Assembly: GCF_001025155.1 (NCBI RefSeq)
Contig: NZ_AP012322.1
Location: forward strand, 1-64,000
DNA: 64,000 nucleotides
Direction of reading: 5' to 3'
Origin: Bifidobacterium angulatum DSM 20098 = JCM 7096
Lineage (GTDB): Bacteria > Actinomycetota > Actinomycetes > Actinomycetales > Bifidobacteriaceae
Shown here one piece after another: positions 20,202-29,154 of the stretch. Position 1 is the stretch's first letter; each line of letters opens with the position of its first letter. The notes under the pieces were generated by a model. The model was not told where the DNA came from, made no database searches, and was given only the letters and a program-made list of their open reading frames with translations. Made by a program: the position numbers and the translations under genes.

Positions 20202-20645
20202 ATGAACGATGATAAGGCGATGCGTTGTGCGCTGGAATTGGCGCATCGCGCCGCAGAGCACGGTGATGTGCCTGTAGGCGCACTGGTGCTTGATGCGCAT
20301 GGACATATTGCGGGCGAGGGATGGAACACCCGTGAGGTCGATGGCGATCCGTTGGCCCACGCGGAGGTCGCGGCCATGCGTGAGGCAGCCGAACATGGCT
20401 GGAATCTTGCCGATTGCACGTTGGTGGTTACGTTGGAGCCGTGCCCGATGTGTGCGGGCGCATGCATACAGACGCATATCGGGAGAATCGTGTTCGGCGC
20501 GTGGGATGCCAAGCTCGGCGCCTGCGGGTCGGTGTGGGATATTCCCCGCGATCCGCATGTAGGTTCCGTGCCGGAGGTGTATGGCGGTGTTATGGAGCGG
20601 GAATGCGCCCAGGTGCTGAGTGAGTTCTTCGCGGCTCGCCGTTGA
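20202..20645 (+). CDS. tadA: tRNA-specific adenosine deaminase
   Basis: Zinc enzyme that converts A34 to inosine in tRNA-Arg(ACG), needed to read CGN codons. The 147-residue length is typical. The cytidine-deaminase-fold zinc site is visible: HAEVAAMREA (His ligand plus catalytic Glu) and EPCPMCAGAC (two Cys ligands). VPVGALV near the N-terminus is also conserved. The stop is 42 nt from the convergent end of the TauE/SafE gene. Confidence 0.95.
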   Translation: MNDDKAMRCALELAHRAAEHGDVPVGALVLDAHGHIAGEGWNTREVDGDPLAHAEVAAMREAAEHGWNLADCTLVVTLEPCPMCAGACIQTHIGRIVFGAWDAKLGACGSVWDIPRDPHVGSVPEVYGGVMERECAQVLSEFFAARR

Positions 20646-20687
20646 GCCGCCGTAGCGCTCGCCGTCGTTGTTATCTGGTGTGGGCGC

Positions 20688-21530
20688 TTATTTGGCGTGA
20701 TAGCCGTGTGTGATGCGTGCCACCAGGCCGCGTGCTGCCGGTGTGATCTTCAATGCGGTCCACAGGCATCGTGCGGCGATGACGACCAGATAGACGGTGA
20801 AGAGATTCGTGCCGACGCGTGGGCTGACGGTGCCGGCGATCATGGTGCCGAGTGGTGCGGAAAGCGCGGATACGATGCCGATGACGAGTCCGTCCTTGAC
20901 GATTACGAGGTTGCGTTTGCTGTTCGCCACTGTCGCGGTAATCGAGCTGGGGAACATGGCGAGCAGCGAGGTTCCGCGTGCGATGAGGTCGGAGGCGCCG
21001 AAGATCAGCGACAGCGATGGAACGGCGATGGCGCCGCCGCCGATGCCGAGCAGTCCGGCCAGTGTGCCGATGAATACGCCCACGAGGATGATGGCGATGC
21101 CGGTCTCCGGCGTCAATGCGATTGAAGAATCCCTGGACGGCGTGAAACATATCTGTGAAACAATCACGAAGCAGAGGAAGACCACGTAGAACCAGCGTAG
21201 GAACACCTCGGAGAGCCTAGACAGCAGCCAGCTGCCGATCTGCGAGCCGACCATCATGCCCACGGCCAGCAGCAGCGCGGCAATCCAGTCCACGTCGCCG
21301 CCGTGCGCATAGGAGATCACACCGGAGATCGACGTGATGATGATCGCACAGATCGAGGTCGCCGCGGCCTGCCGTTGCGTCAGACCGATCCAGACGAGCG
21401 CCGGCACGATGACGGTGCCGCCGCCGATGCCGAACATGCCGGAGAACAGGCCGGCGATGAGGCCTACCGCAAGAAGAATGCACAGTGTGCGTCGTGCGCT
21501 GCCGTGAAGTGCTGCCTGTTCGTAATCCAT
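20688..21530 (-). CDS. TauE/SafE-family membrane permease
   Basis: Polytopic membrane protein of 280 residues from the ATG at 21530, which has a GGGAGG ribosome site 11 nt upstream. About eight hydrophobic segments occur in two homologous halves, each starting with the family's glycine-rich motif (GLFSGMFGIGGGTVIVPALV near the N-terminus and GTLAGLLGIGGGAIAVPSLS mid-protein). Family members export or import sulfite, sulfonates or other organic anions; the substrate here is unknown. Hydrophobic residues continue to the C-terminus. Confidence 0.9.
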   Translation of the reverse strand: MDYEQAALHGSARRTLCILLAVGLIAGLFSGMFGIGGGTVIVPALVWIGLTQRQAAATSICAIIITSISGVISYAHGGDVDWIAALLLAVGMMVGSQIGSWLLSRLSEVFLRWFYVVFLCFVIVSQICFTPSRDSSIALTPETGIAIILVGVFIGTLAGLLGIGGGAIAVPSLSLIFGASDLIARGTSLLAMFPSSITATVANSKRNLVIVKDGLVIGIVSALSAPLGTMIAGTVSPRVGTNLFTVYLVVIAARCLWTALKITPAARGLVARITHGYHAK

Positions 21531-21610
21531 GGAATGAGTGGCCTCCCGCCTTGTTGCTTCGGCAATCCTACGAAATGATAGGTCGTGTTCGGGATGACGC
21601 AATAAATTAG

Positions 21611-21629
21611 TTTCTGAAAACAAGAAACA
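21611..21629. promoter_or_regulatory. Inverted repeat upstream of the alpha-galactosidase gene
   Basis: GTTTCT at 21611-21616 and AGAAAC at 21624-21629 form a perfect inverted repeat with a 7-nt spacer, between two divergent genes. A -10-like TACTAT lies at 21662-21667. It is a possible operator for a sugar regulator such as the ROK protein at 24.1 kb, by inference. Confidence 0.35.
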
Positions 21630-21711
21630 CGCTGGGGTGCGGCAAAAAATAGTTCCGGGCATACTATAGAAGCAGCAAATCTCCCGGTTTCACGAAGAGA
21701 AGGATGGTGCA

Positions 21712-24006
21712 ATGTCGCACATTCAACAATTCCAAGGCAATACCGCAAACGGCACCGCGATCACTGTCGTGTACGCGCAGCAGCCGGCCGTCGATGTGGC
21801 GGTGGCATTTGCGTTCGTCGGCAACGATCTGCCTCGACTGGTGCACTGGGGTCGGCCGATCAGCGCTCCCGAAACGCTGGTGGGCGCTTATGACGCGCAG
21901 AATCCGCAGCGCGTCTCCGGTGCGCTTGACTACACCCCGTGGCCGAGCGTCCTGCCCACACAGTCGGAATCCTGGATCGGCGCCGACCGCTTCGATGTGA
22001 GCCGTGACGGACGCAAGCTGTTCTGCAAATTCACCGTCACGAACATCTCCGCCGAAACCGTCGAAGCCGGCAATGCCTACGATATGACGGTGGAAGGCGG
22101 CTACCCGCAGTGGAAGGTGTCGGATTCCCCCAAGGCCACGCCGACCATCACCGCCACTGCCGAAGACGCCGAGCAAGGCGTCAGAATCGTATGGACCTGC
22201 GAGCTTGATGCCAGCGGTCTGATGCGTCAGAAGGCGTCCGTGATCAATATCGGTTCCGGCCAGTTGGAAGTCGGCAAGGTGGAACTTGCCTACACCATTC
22301 CCGCGGACGCCACCGAGATTCTGACCACAACCGGCCATCATCTGCATGAGCGTTCCCCGCAGCGCCAGCCGCTCACCGTGGGACGCTTCGAACGGGTCTC
22401 CATGGTCGGGCGCCCGGATTTCGATGCCACGTTGCTGCTCTCCGCGGGCGAGACGGGCTTCGGCTTCACCCGAGGCGACGTGTATTCCGCTCACGTCGGT
22501 TGGAGTGGCAACAGCGTGCTTTCCATCGAACGACTCCCCTACACGGCAGGCGTGCTGGGCGGCGGCGAAGTGCTGCTGGGTGGTGAGATCAGCCTGGGCG
22601 AAGGTGAGGAATACGCCACCCCATGGCTGTACGGCTCCTATGGCACCGGCCTGAACGAGGTGTCGTCCAGATTCCACTCCTATATTCGCAATGTGCACCG
22701 CGACTGGCGTGCGGAGCATGGCATCGCCGCAAAGCCCCGCCCGGTCATCCTCAACACATGGGAGGCGGTCTACTTCAATCACGATTACGACACCCTCACC
22801 GCGCTTGCAGACAAGGCCGCGGAAAGCGGCGTCGAACGCTTCGTGGTGGATGATGGCTGGTTCGGCTCCCGCCGCGATGACACGTCAGGCCTGGGTGATT
22901 GGGAGATCTCCCAGGATGTATGGCCAGACGGCCCCAAGTCGTTGAAGGCGCTGGCGGACTACGTGCACGGCAAGGGGCTTGAGTTCGGCCTGTGGTTCGA
23001 GCCGGAAATGGTCAATCCAGATTCCAACATGTTCCGTAACCATCCCGATTGGGTGATGAAGCCGACCGCGAATCGTCTGCCGATGCAGGGGCGCACCCAG
23101 CAGGTCGTCGATCTGACCAATCCGGATGCGTACGCCTACGTGTACGGCGCAATGGACAAGCTGGTCGGAGAGCTGGGCATCGACTACATCAAGTGGGATC
23201 ACAACAAGCTCGTCACCGAAGAGGTTTCCCCGCGTACCGGGCGCCCTGCGGCACATGCGCAGACCCTTGCCGTCTACAGGATTTTCCATGACCTCAAGGC
23301 GGCGCACCCCGGACTGGAAATCGAAAGCTGCTCGTCCGGCGGCGGCCGCATCGATGTGGGCATTCTCGAAGTCGCCGATCGCGTCTGGGTCTCCGACTGC
23401 GTCGATCCGGTCGAGCGCGCCGATATCCAGCGCTATACCTCGCTGCTGGTGCCTCCGGAGATGATGGGCGAGCATGTCGGCGACAGCCCCGCACACTCCA
23501 CGCATCGTGCCACGTCGCAGGAGATGCGCATGGCCATGGCGTTCTTCGGACACATGGGCGTCGAATGGAATCTGCTGAAGCAGCCGCAGGAAGATATCGA
23601 CAAGCTGCATGAGTGGGTGTCGGAATTCAAGAAGCATCGCGAATGGTTCGCCGTCGATACGGTGGTCCATTCCGACGCGGCCGACCCTGCCGTGCGCGTG
23701 GACGGTTGCGTCATGCCGAACAAGGATGCTGCCATCTATCGTTTCACGCAGCTGACCACGTCACAGACCTACCCGGCCGCCCCCGTGCGTTTGCCCGGTC
23801 TTGATCCCGATGCCGTATACGAGGTGTCTCCGCTTGAGGTAAGCCTCGATCTGGCCAAGCAGGATATCGGCAACGGGCAGAGTCCGCTGGGTTGGTGGAC
23901 CGCTGAAGGCGTGAGGATGACGGGTCGTGCGCTTGCCTCCTATGGCATTCGCCCGCCGGCTCTTCACCCGGCCCAGGCCGTGCTGTTCAAGGTCGTTCGC
24001 GTCTGA
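21712..24006 (+). CDS. aga: Alpha-galactosidase, glycoside hydrolase family 36
   Basis: Cytoplasmic retaining hydrolase (no signal peptide) releasing galactose from raffinose, stachyose and melibiose. The 764-residue length fits GH36. An N-terminal beta-sandwich is followed by the (beta/alpha)8 barrel: NTWEAVYFNHD, VDDGWFGSRRDD, LWFEPEMVNPDS, then YIKWDHNK with the predicted nucleophile Asp496, ESCSSGGGRID, and WVSDCVDP with the predicted acid/base Asp562. The Cys after the SD pair is where many members have Asn. It is followed by a terminator and a ROK regulator on the other strand; the ABC importer nearby fits alpha-galactoside use. Confidence 0.95.
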   Translation: MSHIQQFQGNTANGTAITVVYAQQPAVDVAVAFAFVGNDLPRLVHWGRPISAPETLVGAYDAQNPQRVSGALDYTPWPSVLPTQSESWIGADRFDVSRDGRKLFCKFTVTNISAETVEAGNAYDMTVEGGYPQWKVSDSPKATPTITATAEDAEQGVRIVWTCELDASGLMRQKASVINIGSGQLEVGKVELAYTIPADATEILTTTGHHLHERSPQRQPLTVGRFERVSMVGRPDFDATLLLSAGETGFGFTRGDVYSAHVGWSGNSVLSIERLPYTAGVLGGGEVLLGGEISLGEGEEYATPWLYGSYGTGLNEVSSRFHSYIRNVHRDWRAEHGIAAKPRPVILNTWEAVYFNHDYDTLTALADKAAESGVERFVVDDGWFGSRRDDTSGLGDWEISQDVWPDGPKSLKALADYVHGKGLEFGLWFEPEMVNPDSNMFRNHPDWVMKPTANRLPMQGRTQQVVDLTNPDAYAYVYGAMDKLVGELGIDYIKWDHNKLVTEEVSPRTGRPAAHAQTLAVYRIFHDLKAAHPGLEIESCSSGGGRIDVGILEVADRVWVSDCVDPVERADIQRYTSLLVPPEMMGEHVGDSPAHSTHRATSQEMRMAMAFFGHMGVEWNLLKQPQEDIDKLHEWVSEFKKHREWFAVDTVVHSDAADPAVRVDGCVMPNKDAAIYRFTQLTTSQTYPAAPVRLPGLDPDAVYEVSPLEVSLDLAKQDIGNGQSPLGWWTAEGVRMTGRALASYGIRPPALHPAQAVLFKVVRV

Positions 24007-24027
24007 CGGCCTCGTGATGGCTTCGTG

Positions 24028-24067
24028 ACGGGTGCGCATGGTTCTTATGCCTGCGCACCCGTTTTTT
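24028..24067 (+). terminator. Intrinsic terminator of the alpha-galactosidase gene
   Basis: Stem ACGGGTGCGCA (24028-24038) with TGCGCACCCGT (24052-24062) and a T6 run, 21 nt after the stop codon and next to the convergent ROK gene end. Confidence 0.88.
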
Positions 24068-24091
24068 CATGGCAATAGGCGCGCTGTGAGC

Positions 24092-25312
24092 CTAGCCGAT
24101 ATGGCTCACGATTACACGTGACGCCGCGGCCCTGGCCCATAAGGACCAGTCATGGTCGAGAATCTCGAATTCCACCGGAGCGGCTTGGCTGTGCCGGTGC
24201 GCGTTGATGCCGTTGCGCAGTGTGTCGATGCCTCGTTGCGCGATGAACGCCGACTCTCCCGCGATCATGATTTTTTCCGGCATGGCGATATTCGAGATGA
24301 TCGCGATAAGCGTTCCCAATCGGAAGCAGGTGCGATTGACCAGTTTGGTCGCCTGCGGCACATGGTTGCGCATATCGCGTTCGAAATCGTCGAACGTGAC
24401 TGGCTTGCCGATGAGTCGGGAATATTGGTCGGCGATGGAGTCGTCGGTCAGGCATTGTGAACAGCCTCGATGCCCTGAATCGCAGTATGGGCCATCCGGG
24501 TCCAGCGGGATGTGCCCCACCAGTCCATAGCTTTTATCCGCGCAGTCGATGAGCTTGCCGTGCATCGCCAGCGAATAGCCCACGCCGGACCCGATGGTCA
24601 GTGTGGCGAAGCTGCGCAATCCCACGCCGGACCCGAACCAGCATTCGTTTACCAGCATTGAATCGATGTCGTTGTATACGCCGGTCGGCAGGCCTGTGGC
24701 TTGTTTCACCATTTCGGAAAGGTTCACGTCGTGGTCCCAATGCAGGAATGGCGCGAAGGTGATGGTGGTGTCATGTTCGATATGGCCGCCAACGGCGATG
24801 CCCACGGCGTATGGGCGCGGCAGCCCGGTTGTTATCGCCTCGCTGGAACAGTCGCTGATGAGCCTGGTCAGGGTTTGCGTCACCATGTCCGGCGCACTGT
24901 CGGTGATCGGCGCCTCGTGGCATCCGGTGACGATATTGTTTCCCGCGTCGACGACGACGGCGTGTGCCATGGTGCCGTTGAGCTTGATGCCCACGAAGGT
25001 TTTGGAACGGCAGTTCAGTTTCAGCCCTGTCTGTGGTCTGCCGCGGCGTTCTGTGTTTGATGCGGCGGTAAAGTCCTTGGGCAATGTGGCGGACATGGTC
25101 TCGCCGGGTTCCGTCTCCACGATGACGCCGTTGTGGATGAGGTCGCTGGTGATGCGCGAGACCGCGCCTTGTGACAGTCCCAGGATGTGCGCGAGCGTGA
25201 TGCGTGATATGGGGCCGTATTTGGTGATACAGGCCGCTACTTCGTGCGTGTATTCTGATCCCTCGAACCATTGAGGGATGGGATGTATCGCCATAGACTC
25301 TTCTCTTTTCAT
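24092..25312 (-). CDS. ROK-family transcriptional regulator
   Basis: NagC/XylR-type repressor of 406 residues. An N-terminal winged helix-turn-helix (about 28-75, ITLAHILGLSQGAVSRITSDL) is followed by a sugar-kinase-like ROK domain. Visible are VGIAVGGHIEH, YNDIDSMLVNECWFGSG and the zinc-site-like CDSGHRGCSQCLTD, the ROK signature pattern of a His and three Cys. It lies between the alpha-galactosidase and the ABC importer, so it is probably their sugar-responsive regulator. The start is uncertain: ATG 25312 or ATG 25294; neither has a strong ribosome site. Confidence 0.9.
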   Translation of the reverse strand: MKREESMAIHPIPQWFEGSEYTHEVAACITKYGPISRITLAHILGLSQGAVSRITSDLIHNGVIVETEPGETMSATLPKDFTAASNTERRGRPQTGLKLNCRSKTFVGIKLNGTMAHAVVVDAGNNIVTGCHEAPITDSAPDMVTQTLTRLISDCSSEAITTGLPRPYAVGIAVGGHIEHDTTITFAPFLHWDHDVNLSEMVKQATGLPTGVYNDIDSMLVNECWFGSGVGLRSFATLTIGSGVGYSLAMHGKLIDCADKSYGLVGHIPLDPDGPYCDSGHRGCSQCLTDDSIADQYSRLIGKPVTFDDFERDMRNHVPQATKLVNRTCFRLGTLIAIISNIAMPEKIMIAGESAFIAQRGIDTLRNGINAHRHSQAAPVEFEILDHDWSLWARAAASRVIVSHIG

Positions 25313-25388
25313 ATTTACTATCCAAGAGTAACTAATTCATAGAGCATACCAACATATGCAGTGTGATGCTTGTTGCGGCACCCGATAA

Positions 25389-25583
25389 TGCGGGAAGAGG
25401 GGCAAGACGGGGGTGTGCGCGGCGGCCACCGGCTTTGCGATGATGGTTGTCGCGCGTATCATCCTCGGCCTGGCGGTGTTTGCGGTGTTCGCCGTGCTGT
25501 CCATTCCATTTGTGGCCCGTTGCGTTCCGGAGACCAAAGGCAGGTCTTTGGAGGAGATCGAACGTGACCTGGTCAGGCGGTAG
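25389..25583 (+). pseudogene. C-terminal remnant of an MFS sugar transporter
   Basis: One open frame after a stop at 25386 encodes a last transmembrane helix (MMVVARIILGLAVFAVFAVL) followed by PETKGRSLEEIERDL and a stop. PETKGRS(L/Y)EEIE is the cytoplasmic C-terminal signature of the sugar-porter branch of the major facilitator superfamily. Only about 55 residues survive; the other 11 helices are absent. No other gene is seen in the 505-bp gap 25313-25817. It probably marks a lost sugar permease replaced by, or displaced by, the ABC system that follows. Confidence 0.75.
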
Positions 25584-25817
25584 CTGTTTTTCGTAGGTTT
25601 GGCTCCGCTTGGCTCAAGGTGTCCGCGGACGGTGAAATTCCATGGCGGGCGCCTTGTTCTTTCCTATTTTCTTTCCTTCGATATGAAATTTCTCGCTGTT
25701 TTATTGCGCAACAGACAGACACACGAAAGGTGGGAATGAAAAAACAAATAATTTATCCTGAAACATGTCGGTTGCGGTGATGATGCCGCATCCCCAAGGA
25801 AGGGAAAGAGGTCGACG

Positions 25818-27110
25818 ATGGGAACAGCATCTCATATAAGGCACAAGACAATAGCCCGTGCGCTCACACGCACGGCAACGGCTGTATGCGCAGCCGTGAT
25901 GGGATTGGGCGTTGCCGGCTGTGGCACTGCGAACGCCGGCACGGTAACCTTGGATTTCTTCCAATACAAGGCCGAGGCCGCCGACTGGTTTACGGCCAAA
26001 GCGCGTGAATTCGAGAAGACCCATCCGAACATCAAAATCAATGTCAACAATTCGTCCGACGCAACCACCGATCTGCGTACGCGTCTGGTGAAGAACCGCG
26101 AGCCCGACGTCATCACCATCAACGGCGACATCAATTACGGTATGCTCGCCGAAGCAGGTGTCTTCCACGATTTCACCGATGATGAGATCGTTGACGAACT
26201 CAATCCGGGCATGGTGAAGATCGCCAAGAGTCTCGTGCAGACCACTGACCAGTCCAAGAAGCGTTTGTATGCGATTCCATACGCCGGAAACGCAAGCGGC
26301 TACATCATCAACGCCGACGTATGGAAGCAGGCCGGCGAAGACCCGGAGAACCCGCCTCAGACCTGGAGCGAGTTCATCGCATTGCTCAAGCGTTTCAAGG
26401 CCAAGGGAATCACGCCGATCGAAGCAAGCACCGCCGACCCGTGGACACTGCAGGCGCCGTTGTCCTCGCTGAATTCGACGCTGGTGCCGGAATCGGAATA
26501 TGCGAATCTTAAGGATGGTTCCAAGAAGTTCTCCGACCTGTGGTCCACGGTGAGCGACGAACTGGTCGAAATCTACCAGAACTACACGCAGAAGAACCCG
26601 GCCGTCACCTATCAGCAGGCCACGCAGGATCTCGCTGCCGGCAAGGCCGCGATTCTGCCGCTGGGCACATACGCCATCCCCCAGGTTCGTCTGATCGACA
26701 AGAACGCCAACCTGCGGTTCGCGCAGATGCCCGCCACCGACAACGCCAAGGAACAGCAGCTCACCGCCGGTGACGACGTGATGCTGACCATGGGCGCCCA
26801 TACCAAGCATGAGAAGGAGGCCCGTGAGTTCGTGGACTTCCTGATGAGCGACGAGAACGTCAAGGACTACTCCAAGCAGCAGTCGGCATTCTCCCCATAC
26901 AAGAACACGTATGTCGGTGATAGCGCGCTCAACGGTGTGCTGTCGTTCTATAAGGCCGGCAAGCTGACTGACTTCTGCGACCATTACGTGCCTGCCAGCA
27001 TCAATATCGCCGGTTTCCTGCAGACGCTGATCCAAACCGGCAACAAAGACAAATTCCTGAGCAGTATGCAAAGCGAATACGACAAGATCGAAGCCAGGAA
27101 CTTCAGGTGA
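25818..27110 (+). CDS. Sugar ABC transporter substrate-binding lipoprotein (raffinose-type locus)
   Basis: Extracellular solute-binding protein, family 1, 430 residues. A signal sequence with a lipobox ending VAGCGT places the lipidated Cys at about residue 35, so it is anchored outside the membrane. The mature part shows the family's FKAKGITPIEAS and AAGKAAILPLGTYA segments. It heads an operon with two permeases (14 and 30 nt gaps). Position next to a GH36 alpha-galactosidase, a ROK regulator and an alpha-glucosidase matches the raffinose/alpha-galactoside loci of bifidobacteria; the ligand is therefore inferred and not shown. Confidence 0.9.
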   Translation: MGTASHIRHKTIARALTRTATAVCAAVMGLGVAGCGTANAGTVTLDFFQYKAEAADWFTAKAREFEKTHPNIKINVNNSSDATTDLRTRLVKNREPDVITINGDINYGMLAEAGVFHDFTDDEIVDELNPGMVKIAKSLVQTTDQSKKRLYAIPYAGNASGYIINADVWKQAGEDPENPPQTWSEFIALLKRFKAKGITPIEASTADPWTLQAPLSSLNSTLVPESEYANLKDGSKKFSDLWSTVSDELVEIYQNYTQKNPAVTYQQATQDLAAGKAAILPLGTYAIPQVRLIDKNANLRFAQMPATDNAKEQQLTAGDDVMLTMGAHTKHEKEAREFVDFLMSDENVKDYSKQQSAFSPYKNTYVGDSALNGVLSFYKAGKLTDFCDHYVPASINIAGFLQTLIQTGNKDKFLSSMQSEYDKIEARNFR

Positions 27111-27124
27111 GGGAGGGAAGAACC

Positions 27125-28051
27125 ATGAGTGTCAATACTGCTGCACAATCCGCTGGAAAGCCGGCGAAGAAAAAGGTCTCGAAGTTCTCCAAGCGCAAGG
27201 TCGATCCGGCGTTTTATTGGATGACGGTTCCGGCTGCGATCCTGGTGGGCATATTCCTGTACTTCCCGTTCCTTCAGGGAGCGATGTACTCGTTCACGAA
27301 TTCGCAGGGATATGGCGATTTCAAGTTCATTGGACTCAAGAACTACTTCGCCATGTTCCAGGATGCGCGCGTGGGCCATGCCTACCTGTTCACGATTTTC
27401 ATCGCGGTCCTGATCACCATCGGCACGAATTTCCTCGGCATGTTCCTGGCGGTGCTGCTGAACTCCAAGATCGCCTTCAAGAACGGGTTCCGCGCCATCT
27501 TCTTCATCCCGTACACCTTGTCGGTGCTGGTCATCGGCTATGTGTTCAAGTACATCTTCATGACCCCGCTGCCGGAGCTCGGTCAGGCGTTGCACATCGA
27601 CTGGCTGTCCACGTCGATGCTGTCCAATCCCGATCTGGCTTGGTTCCCGATCGTGTTCCTGTCGATCTGGCAGGGTGTGGCGTATTCCACGCTGCTGTAC
27701 CTGGCGGGCCTGCAGACCATCGATAACGAGATCTACGAGGCCGCGGCCATCGATGGCGTGAGCGCATGGCAGAACTTCTGGCAGATCACCTTCCCGCTGA
27801 TCGGCCCGTTCTTCACCATCAACATGGTGCTGAGCCTCAAGAACTCGCTTGGCGCATTCGACCAGATCATGGCGTTGACCAAGGGCGGCCCGGATTCCAA
27901 GACCGAAACCGTCTCCTACCTGATCTTCCAGAACGGCTTGGGCAATGGCGAATACTCCTATCAGATGGCGAACGCGGTCACGTTCTTCATCGTGCTGGCT
28001 GTTCTCGCGTTTGTGCAGCTGAAGTTCTTCGGCAACAAGGAAAAGGTCTGA
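27125..28051 (+). CDS. Sugar ABC transporter permease, MalF type
   Basis: Inner-membrane subunit of a CUT1 importer, 308 residues from the ATG at 27125, which has GAGGGAGG upstream. There are six hydrophobic segments and the cytoplasmic EAA loop EAAAIDGVSAWQNFWQITFP, which docks onto the ATPase. A basic N-terminal tail (KKKVSKFSKRK) precedes helix 1. It pairs with the following MalG-type permease. The ATPase partner is not in the operon and is probably the MsmK-type protein at 11.2 kb. Confidence 0.93.
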   Translation: MSVNTAAQSAGKPAKKKVSKFSKRKVDPAFYWMTVPAAILVGIFLYFPFLQGAMYSFTNSQGYGDFKFIGLKNYFAMFQDARVGHAYLFTIFIAVLITIGTNFLGMFLAVLLNSKIAFKNGFRAIFFIPYTLSVLVIGYVFKYIFMTPLPELGQALHIDWLSTSMLSNPDLAWFPIVFLSIWQGVAYSTLLYLAGLQTIDNEIYEAAAIDGVSAWQNFWQITFPLIGPFFTINMVLSLKNSLGAFDQIMALTKGGPDSKTETVSYLIFQNGLGNGEYSYQMANAVTFFIVLAVLAFVQLKFFGNKEKV

Positions 28052-28081
28052 GTAGAGGTCTGAAAGTAAGGGGCGATTAAC

Positions 28082-28954
28082 ATGACTTCCGCAAATGTTT
28101 CGACTACAGCCAAGGGTTCTGCCGGCACCGTAGGGCTTCGCAAGGACCATAAGATCAACTGGTGGCTCACTGCTGCCGTCGCGGTGCTGAGCCTGACCGT
28201 TCTGGTGCCACTGTATTTCACCGTGGTCACCGCGTTGAAAACGCCTGGTGAGGCGGGTTCGTTCGGTCTGCCGTCCTCATGGCAGTGGCATAACTTCGTT
28301 GACGCGTGGAACAAAGTGAACTATCCGAAGGCCGCGCTCAACTCCGCCATTATCACCGTGTGCGCCGTGGTGCTCACTTTGCTGACGAACACATTCGTCG
28401 CATACGCCGTGGCAAGGAACATGGATAAGCGGTTCTTCCGCTTCCTGTACTACTTCTTCCTTGCCATGATGTTCGTGCCGTTTACCGTGATCATGCTGCC
28501 GATCGCCAAGGAAATGGGGTCGTTGCATCTCGATAATCAGCTTGGTCTGATTATTCTGTACACGATTCTGGGCATCGGTACGAATCTGTTCATTGCAATC
28601 GGCTTCATCCGGTCGATTCCGGTTTCATTGGAAGAAGCCGCGCGTATTGACGGTGCTTCGACCTGGCGCATCTTCTGGACGGTGATTTTCCCGCTGATGG
28701 GCCCGATCAACGCCACGATCGCAATTCTGACCGCGCTGTGGGCGTGGAACGACTTCCTGCTGCCGCTGATCACGCTGACCGATCAGAGCAATCAGACGAT
28801 TCCGCTGGCGCAGTACGTGTTCCAGAGCCAGTTCACGTCGAACTACCCGATGGCCTTCGCGTCCTACCTGATGGCCATGGCTCCGGTGCTTATCGTCTAC
28901 GTCTTCGCCCAGAAGTGGGTCGTCGGCGGTGTAATGAGGGGAGCCGTTAAGTGA
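28082..28954 (+). CDS. Sugar ABC transporter permease, MalG type
   Basis: Second membrane subunit of the importer, 290 residues, six predicted helices and the EAA loop EAARIDGASTWRIFWTVIFP. The C-terminus (QKWVVGGVMRGAVK) is typical of MalG-type permeases. Ribosome site AAGGGG precedes the ATG. It ends in a short hairpin and then a gap with the promoter/operator of the alpha-glucosidase gene. Confidence 0.93.
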   Translation: MTSANVSTTAKGSAGTVGLRKDHKINWWLTAAVAVLSLTVLVPLYFTVVTALKTPGEAGSFGLPSSWQWHNFVDAWNKVNYPKAALNSAIITVCAVVLTLLTNTFVAYAVARNMDKRFFRFLYYFFLAMMFVPFTVIMLPIAKEMGSLHLDNQLGLIILYTILGIGTNLFIAIGFIRSIPVSLEEAARIDGASTWRIFWTVIFPLMGPINATIAILTALWAWNDFLLPLITLTDQSNQTIPLAQYVFQSQFTSNYPMAFASYLMAMAPVLIVYVFAQKWVVGGVMRGAVK

Positions 28955-28974
28955 ACAGCCCAGTGGGCTGTTCA
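28952..28974 (+). terminator. Hairpin at the end of the permease operon
   Basis: TGAACAGCCC / GGGCTGTTCA, loop AGT; it starts on the permease stop codon. No T-run follows, so partial read-through into the alpha-glucosidase gene is likely. Confidence 0.5.
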
Positions 28975-29054
28975 TAGGCTCCCCCGAGCGGGACGAGCCG
29001 CTTGAGATACGCGGTTGGCTGGATGTTTTGGCAATATTCCGCTAACCGCGTTTC

Positions 29055-29076
29055 TGTAAACGTTTCACGCTATAAA
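29055..29076 (+). promoter_or_regulatory. LacI-type operator and -10 box before the alpha-glucosidase gene
   Basis: TGTAAACGTTTCAC (29055-29068) is a near-palindrome centred on CG, the LacI/CcpA-like pattern. It abuts TATAAA (29071-29076), a good -10 box. Repression by a LacI regulator such as the two encoded at 54.6 and 58.9 kb is plausible but not shown. Confidence 0.6.
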
Positions 29077-29154
29077 TAGTCACTTGTATGGTTCTTGTCT
29101 CAGGTGAGATTTGCAACATCAATGAATGTACAGAAAGCAAAGGAGCTTATTCGC

